Below are positions 60,598-64,000 of a stretch of 64,000 nucleotides of DNA, one piece after another. Below the pieces are notes generated by a model. The model saw nothing but the letters and a program-made list of their open reading frames with translations. It made no database searches and had not been told where the DNA came from. Source of the stretch: Vibrio artabrorum (GTDB lineage Bacteria > Pseudomonadota > Gammaproteobacteria > Enterobacterales > Vibrionaceae); contig NZ_AP025458.1 of NCBI RefSeq assembly GCF_024347295.1, forward strand, positions 1,922,001-1,986,000, in the 5' to 3' direction. Position numbers and translations under genes: made by a program. The number at the start of each line of letters is the position of its first letter. Positions within the stretch are counted from its first letter, which is position 1.

Positions 60598-60623
60598 CTG
60601 CGCGCGCTATACCGCGCACGCAG
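60598..60623 (-). terminator. GC-rich hairpin between oppA and oppB
   Basis: CTGCGCGCGC pairs with GCGCACGCAG (one G-T pair, 6-base loop). The minus-strand tail is only moderately T-rich. Such hairpins in opp operons typically stabilise or partly terminate the message so that OppA exceeds the membrane subunits (inference). Confidence 0.6.
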
Positions 60624-60653
60624 GCCTGAGGTGGTTATTTTTTTTATAGGTGG

Positions 60654-62285
60654 TTATTTTGCTTTGATATAAAGATCTTTTGAATAGATCTTATCTTCTG
60701 CATTACCAGATGGGTAACCACCGAGTTGAGGTGATACTAGACGAGCTGTAACGTACTGATAAAGTGGTGCTATCGGCATATCTTTCGCCAACAACTTCTC
60801 GGCATCAGTATAGAGCTGAGTACGCTCTTTTTCTGAAGTCGAGTGTAGCGCTTTATCAATGATTTGGTCGTACTCTGCACTCTTATAGTGTTGACCACCC
60901 GTTGTATTTTTGCTGACCATCAACGTTAGGAATGAAGACGCTTCATTGTAGTCACCACACCAACCAGCACGAGCAACATCGAAGTCGCCAGCATCTTTAC
61001 TGTCTAGGTATGATTTCCACTCTTGGTTTTCAAGTTTCACGTTCACACCAAGCTCTTTTTTCCACATAGATGCGATTGCTACCGCAAGCTTCTTGTGATT
61101 TTCAGAGGTGTTGTAAAGTAGACTGAACTCTAGAGGATGTTCCTTAGTGTAACCTGCTTCTTTAAGAAGGCGCTTCGCTTCAGCAACTCGCTCTTTTTGG
61201 GATAGTTTACCGTACGCTGGAACCTCTGGATTGAAGCCCGCTGTAATTTCAGGAGTCAAGAAGTAAGCCGGTTTTTGACCTTGCCCAAGAATGGCTTTAG
61301 TCAAGACATCACGGTCTACCGCGTAAGACATCGCTTTACGTAGTCGTACGTCGTTAAAAGGCGCTTTCTGTGCGTTAAACTGATAGTAATAAGTACACAA
61401 GTTACCCTTAACGGCAACATCTTGCGGGTACTCTTTTTGTAGACGACGGAAGTGCTCATTTGATACTTCATACGTGAAGTCTAGCTCACCAGATAGGAAG
61501 CGGTTCATTTCAGCCACTTGGTTCTCGATAGGTAAGAACGTGACTTTATTAAGAACGGTATGGTCGTTATCCCAGTAGTTTTTATTACGTACAAGCTCAA
61601 GACGCTCGTTAACTACCCATTTATTTGGAACAAACGCACCGTTACCGACAAAGTGCTCTGGCTTCGTCCATTGTTCACCGTACTTCTCAACCGTTGCCTT
61701 GTGCACAGGCATCATAGTTGTGTGACCCATCATCATGACGAAATAAGGTACAGGTGCATCCAATGTAACAACAAGAGTATGTGCATCTACGGCTTTAACG
61801 CCTAGTTCACTCTTATCTTTCTTACCCTCGACGATGTCTTTCGCGTTCGCCATCTTGGTGTATTCTACGTACCAAGAATATGGAGAACCTGTCGCAGGAT
61901 CGACGGCACGTTGCCAGCTGTAAACGAAATCCTCAGCAGTGACAGGATCGCCGTTAGACCATTTTGCGTCTTCACGTAGGTGGAAAGTGTATGTTTGGTT
62001 GTCTGTCGTTTCCCAGCTTTTCGCAACACCAGGGACAGTGTTACCGTCAGCATCTTGGTTTACTAAGCCTTCTAGCAGATCACGAATTACATTTGACTCG
62101 GGAACGCCTTGAGATTTGTGAGGGTCAAGCGTTGCTACTTCAGTACCGTTACCACGAACAAGTTCCTGAACTTTGGCTAGTTCCGTACCAGCAGGAACTT
62201 GAGCAGCGATAGAAAGAGTAGAAGTGGCAGCCAATGCCAAACCAGCACCTAGAAGAAGGGCCTGAGTGATTTTATTCTTATACAT
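60654..62285 (-). CDS. oppA: Oligopeptide-binding protein OppA
   Basis: 543 residues; periplasmic receptor of the importer. Signal peptide about 1-27 (LLLGAGLALAATSTLSIAAQ). SBP family 5 features: ATLDPHKSQGVPESNVIRDLLEG is split across about 53-75, SWETTDNQTYTFHLREDAKWSNGDPVTAEDFVYSWQRA across about 89-126, and DRDVLTKAILGQG later. No lipobox Cys, so it is soluble. A 13-base direct repeat (AGGTGGTTATTTT at 60629 and 60648) brackets its stop codon. Confidence 0.95.
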   Translation of the reverse strand: MYKNKITQALLLGAGLALAATSTLSIAAQVPAGTELAKVQELVRGNGTEVATLDPHKSQGVPESNVIRDLLEGLVNQDADGNTVPGVAKSWETTDNQTYTFHLREDAKWSNGDPVTAEDFVYSWQRAVDPATGSPYSWYVEYTKMANAKDIVEGKKDKSELGVKAVDAHTLVVTLDAPVPYFVMMMGHTTMMPVHKATVEKYGEQWTKPEHFVGNGAFVPNKWVVNERLELVRNKNYWDNDHTVLNKVTFLPIENQVAEMNRFLSGELDFTYEVSNEHFRRLQKEYPQDVAVKGNLCTYYYQFNAQKAPFNDVRLRKAMSYAVDRDVLTKAILGQGQKPAYFLTPEITAGFNPEVPAYGKLSQKERVAEAKRLLKEAGYTKEHPLEFSLLYNTSENHKKLAVAIASMWKKELGVNVKLENQEWKSYLDSKDAGDFDVARAGWCGDYNEASSFLTLMVSKNTTGGQHYKSAEYDQIIDKALHSTSEKERTQLYTDAEKLLAKDMPIAPLYQYVTARLVSPQLGGYPSGNAEDKIYSKDLYIKAK

Positions 62286-62852
62286 TCAATAAACTCCAAG
62301 TTTTTTTGTTGCATCCATGACTTCTTTGTTAAGTTCACTGAACGGCAGTGATTTAGATTTATTTAGCTAGGAAGTTAAGCATAAAAACCTAAAACCTTAC
62401 AAAGATTGAGGCACACACTATCAACCATTGAAGTAATTTTCCATAAACAAGTCACAAAAAATCGAATAATTCTTCGAAACAATCAAGGTATCAGTGTAAT
62501 ACTCTATTAAAAAACCAATAAGCAGTGGGTTACACATAAGGAGTCACACAAATGCAGCCTTTAGTGTTGACACGTCTTTACTGAAACTTTTTTTTAGCAT
62601 CTTATGCTAAAATACGGCGACCAAGTTAACATTACCGACACATCAAATCTAATTACACGTCACATATCGTCTAAATAGACCGCTCTATTCGTGATCACTA
62701 TCACCTTATATAGAGCAGCATAATACTCTGCAGTAAAGTGGACAATTCATAACATTAATACACGCTCGACAGCGGCTGAAATGAACATTCACCACAGTGA
62801 TTAACGGTCCGTTAAAAATCCTTTTTCCTCAATACCTTTTTATCGCAGACAT
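62286..62852 (-). promoter_or_regulatory. oppA upstream region with two palindromes
   Basis: No gene seen in about 570 bases. TTTTAGCAT/ATGCTAAAA with a 3-base centre (62592-62612) and TTAACGG-T-CCGTTAA (62801-62815) are perfect palindromes and could be operators or leader hairpins. Neither is followed by a T run. The oppA promoter must be here but I cannot fix its position. Confidence 0.45.
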
Positions 62853-62882
62853 AAAAAAGCCGACTTTAAAAGTCAGCTTTTT
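62853..62882 (-). terminator. Intrinsic terminator of the moa operon
   Basis: AAAAAGC/GCTTTTT with inner GACTT/AAGTC and one mismatch, giving a T run on the minus strand, 51 bases after moaE. Confidence 0.8.
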
Positions 62883-62932
62883 ATGTTTGATATAGGGTCA
62901 CGACTTTACAGCGAAGTGAAATATTGGATAGA

Positions 62933-63406
62933 TTATTCTCCCCAACGCTCCGCTGCCTTATTATCTGAATCTCGAGAATCTACCCACCGAGTTTCCTTAG
63001 TTGTCCTTTCCTTTTTCCAAAACGGTGCTTTGGTTTTCAAAAAATCCATAACAAACTCGCAGGCCTCAAAAGCAGCGCCTCGGTGTGCACTGGATACACC
63101 AACGTAGACAATCTGGTCACCAGTATCGAGATCACCAACGCGGTGGATCACTCGCATCTTCTGGATTGGCCAACGCGCCTCTGCTTGATCACAGATCTCG
63201 CTCAGAGACTTCTCTGTCATACCCGGGTAATGCTCTAAAGACAAACCAATCACGTTGTCACCAAGGTTCATGTCGCGAACTTTACCAACAAACGTTACAA
63301 CCGCTCCCGCCGCGGTACCTTGGGCTAAATAATCGTATTCGTCAGCCACAGAAAAATCTTCAGCAGTAACGAATACTCTTGAATCAATAGCTCGAGAGTC
63401 ACTCAT
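62933..63406 (-). CDS. moaE: Molybdopterin synthase catalytic subunit MoaE
   Basis: 157 residues. With MoaD it adds the dithiolene sulfurs to precursor Z (cPMP). GAVVTFVGKVRDMN, LEHYPGMTEK, RVGDLDTGDQIVYVGVSSAHRGAAFEAC and the catalytic Lys region KTKAPFWKKE are typical. Starts 2 bases after the moaD stop. Confidence 0.96.
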   Translation of the reverse strand: MSDSRAIDSRVFVTAEDFSVADEYDYLAQGTAAGAVVTFVGKVRDMNLGDNVIGLSLEHYPGMTEKSLSEICDQAEARWPIQKMRVIHRVGDLDTGDQIVYVGVSSAHRGAAFEACEFVMDFLKTKAPFWKKERTTKETRWVDSRDSDNKAAERWGE

Positions 63407-63408
63407 TG

Positions 63409-63654
63409 CTAGCCTCCAGTAACGGGTGGGAAGAAAGCCACTTCGTCGCCGTCTTTCACTTCAGTCGTCAAAGGTACGATTGATTGGTTAAGTGCTGCCA
63501 GAAGCTTCCCCTCTTCCAATGCAATATCCCATTTGCCTTCTTGTGTTACAAGGTGGCTGCGAATCGCTTCGATGGTACTGAAGTGCGCGTCGACTTCTAG
63601 GCTGTCAACACCGACAAGTTCGCGAGTTTGAGCAAAGAAAAGTACCGTAATCAT
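63409..63654 (-). CDS. moaD: Molybdopterin synthase sulfur-carrier subunit MoaD
   Basis: 81-residue ubiquitin-like protein ending in [10 protein letters not shown]; the C-terminal Gly-Gly is adenylated by MoeB and thiocarboxylated. Overlaps the moaC stop by four bases (63651-63654). Confidence 0.96.
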   Translation of the reverse strand: MITVLFFAQTRELVGVDSLEVDAHFSTIEAIRSHLVTQEGKWDIALEEGKLLAALNQSIVPLTTEVKDGDEVAFFPPVTGG

Positions 63655-64000
63655 GATTCCACCTTAAAGTGTCCTGATTTACCACCCGTCTTCTCTAACA
63701 GGCGTACGTTCTCGATAACAATATCTTTCTGAACAGCTTTACACATATCGTAAATCGTCAGTGCAGCAACAGAAGCCGCCGTGAGCGCTTCCATCTCTAC
63801 GCCTGTCTTACCAGCAAGCTTACATACCGACTCGATACGTACCTTGTTTTCAGACTCGATCGCTTCAAGCTGCACTTCTACTTTCGTCAGTAGTAGAGGA
63901 TGACACAGTGGAATCAGATCCCAAGTCTTCTTAGCCGCTTGGATACCCGCAATACGTGCCGTTGCGAAAACGTCGCCTTTATGGTGACTACCAGAAACAA
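63651..64000 (-). CDS. moaC: Cyclic pyranopterin monophosphate synthase MoaC (C-terminal part)
   Basis: About 116 C-terminal codons; the gene runs off the right edge. Visible motifs are [23 protein letters not shown], given as two parts ([23 protein letters not shown]), [38 protein letters not shown] and KTGGKSGHF, diagnostic for MoaC, which forms cPMP. The segment from 63875 leftward opens with an internal GTG but is not a separate gene. Confidence 0.95.
   Translation of the reverse strand, partial: VSGSHHKGDVFATARIAGIQAAKKTWDLIPLCHPLLLTKVEVQLEAIESENKVRIESVCKLAGKTGVEMEALTAASVAALTIYDMCKAVQKDIVIENVRLLEKTGGKSGHFKVES

Noticed and set aside
63651..63875. A separate 74-residue protein at the right edge
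   Set aside because: It is the C-terminal part of moaC; the frame continues upstream with conserved MoaC sequence to the window end.

Overview
The window is a stretch of ordinary chromosome from a gammaproteobacterium, almost certainly a Vibrio and probably of the Splendidus clade. The grounds are gene content and order, a FadR of 279 residues with the Vibrio-type central insertion, NhaB directly followed by DsbB, an imuA-imuB-dnaE2 cassette, moderate-to-low G+C, and Vibrio-like intergenic repeats. There is no rRNA, tRNA, CRISPR array, prophage or integron. The species is an inference; the genus-level call rests on recognisable protein families.

Layout. 1-1100: divergent sohB (partial) and yciK. 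1220-6613: a LexA-controlled translesion cassette imuA-imuB-dnaE2. 6741-10963: cheV, mlc and pykA. 11076-13701: a patatin-like phospholipase, a 29-residue YnhF-type membrane protein that ordinary gene finding would miss, and two convergent small outer-membrane-barrel genes sharing a terminator. 13884-15357: ptsG, the glucose transporter normally repressed by Mlc. 15801-26359: the classic leftward cluster yceD-rpmF-plsX-fabH-fabD-fabG-acpP-fabF-pabC-mltG-tmk-holB-tatD, with hairpins placed after acpP, after fabF and between fabH and fabD. 26509-32134: yceF, rluC and rne, the last with a long structured leader. 32390-37850: a SulP transporter, btuR, asmA and udk. 38126-41436: apbC and metG, divergent. 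41657-46050: yehS, fadR, nhaB and dsbB. 46138-46315: a MITE-like repeat. 46336-48079: a SEC-C protein and dusC. 48156-50880: a periplasmic binding protein followed by a membrane diguanylate cyclase. 51168-55473: yfbV divergent from ackA-pta. 55577-56524: yqjG. 56656-62285: the oppABCDF peptide importer. 62933-64000: moaCDE (moaC partial).

How the genes work together. Central metabolism is represented by glucose uptake (ptsG), its repressor (mlc), pyruvate kinase (pykA) and the acetate switch (ackA-pta). Phospholipid and fatty-acid supply comes from plsX through fabF, with FadR as the lipid regulator. RNA processing and decay (rne, rluC, dusC) and DNA replication and mutagenesis (holB, tmk, imuA-imuB-dnaE2) are also well represented. 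I chose several start codons downstream of the longest open frame because a good Shine-Dalgarno sequence or the family N-terminus points there: yciK, cheV, the 12609 barrel, tatD, holB, pabC, fabF, btuR, asmA, apbC, the 49915 binding protein, yqjG and oppF.

I did not find a convincing wholly new system. The most unusual items are the unlisted YnhF-type gene, the binding-protein/diguanylate-cyclase pair, the two heptamer tandem arrays placed just after stop codons, a two-module REP-like repeat family at two loci, the MITE-like element, and the in-operon hairpins of the fab cluster.
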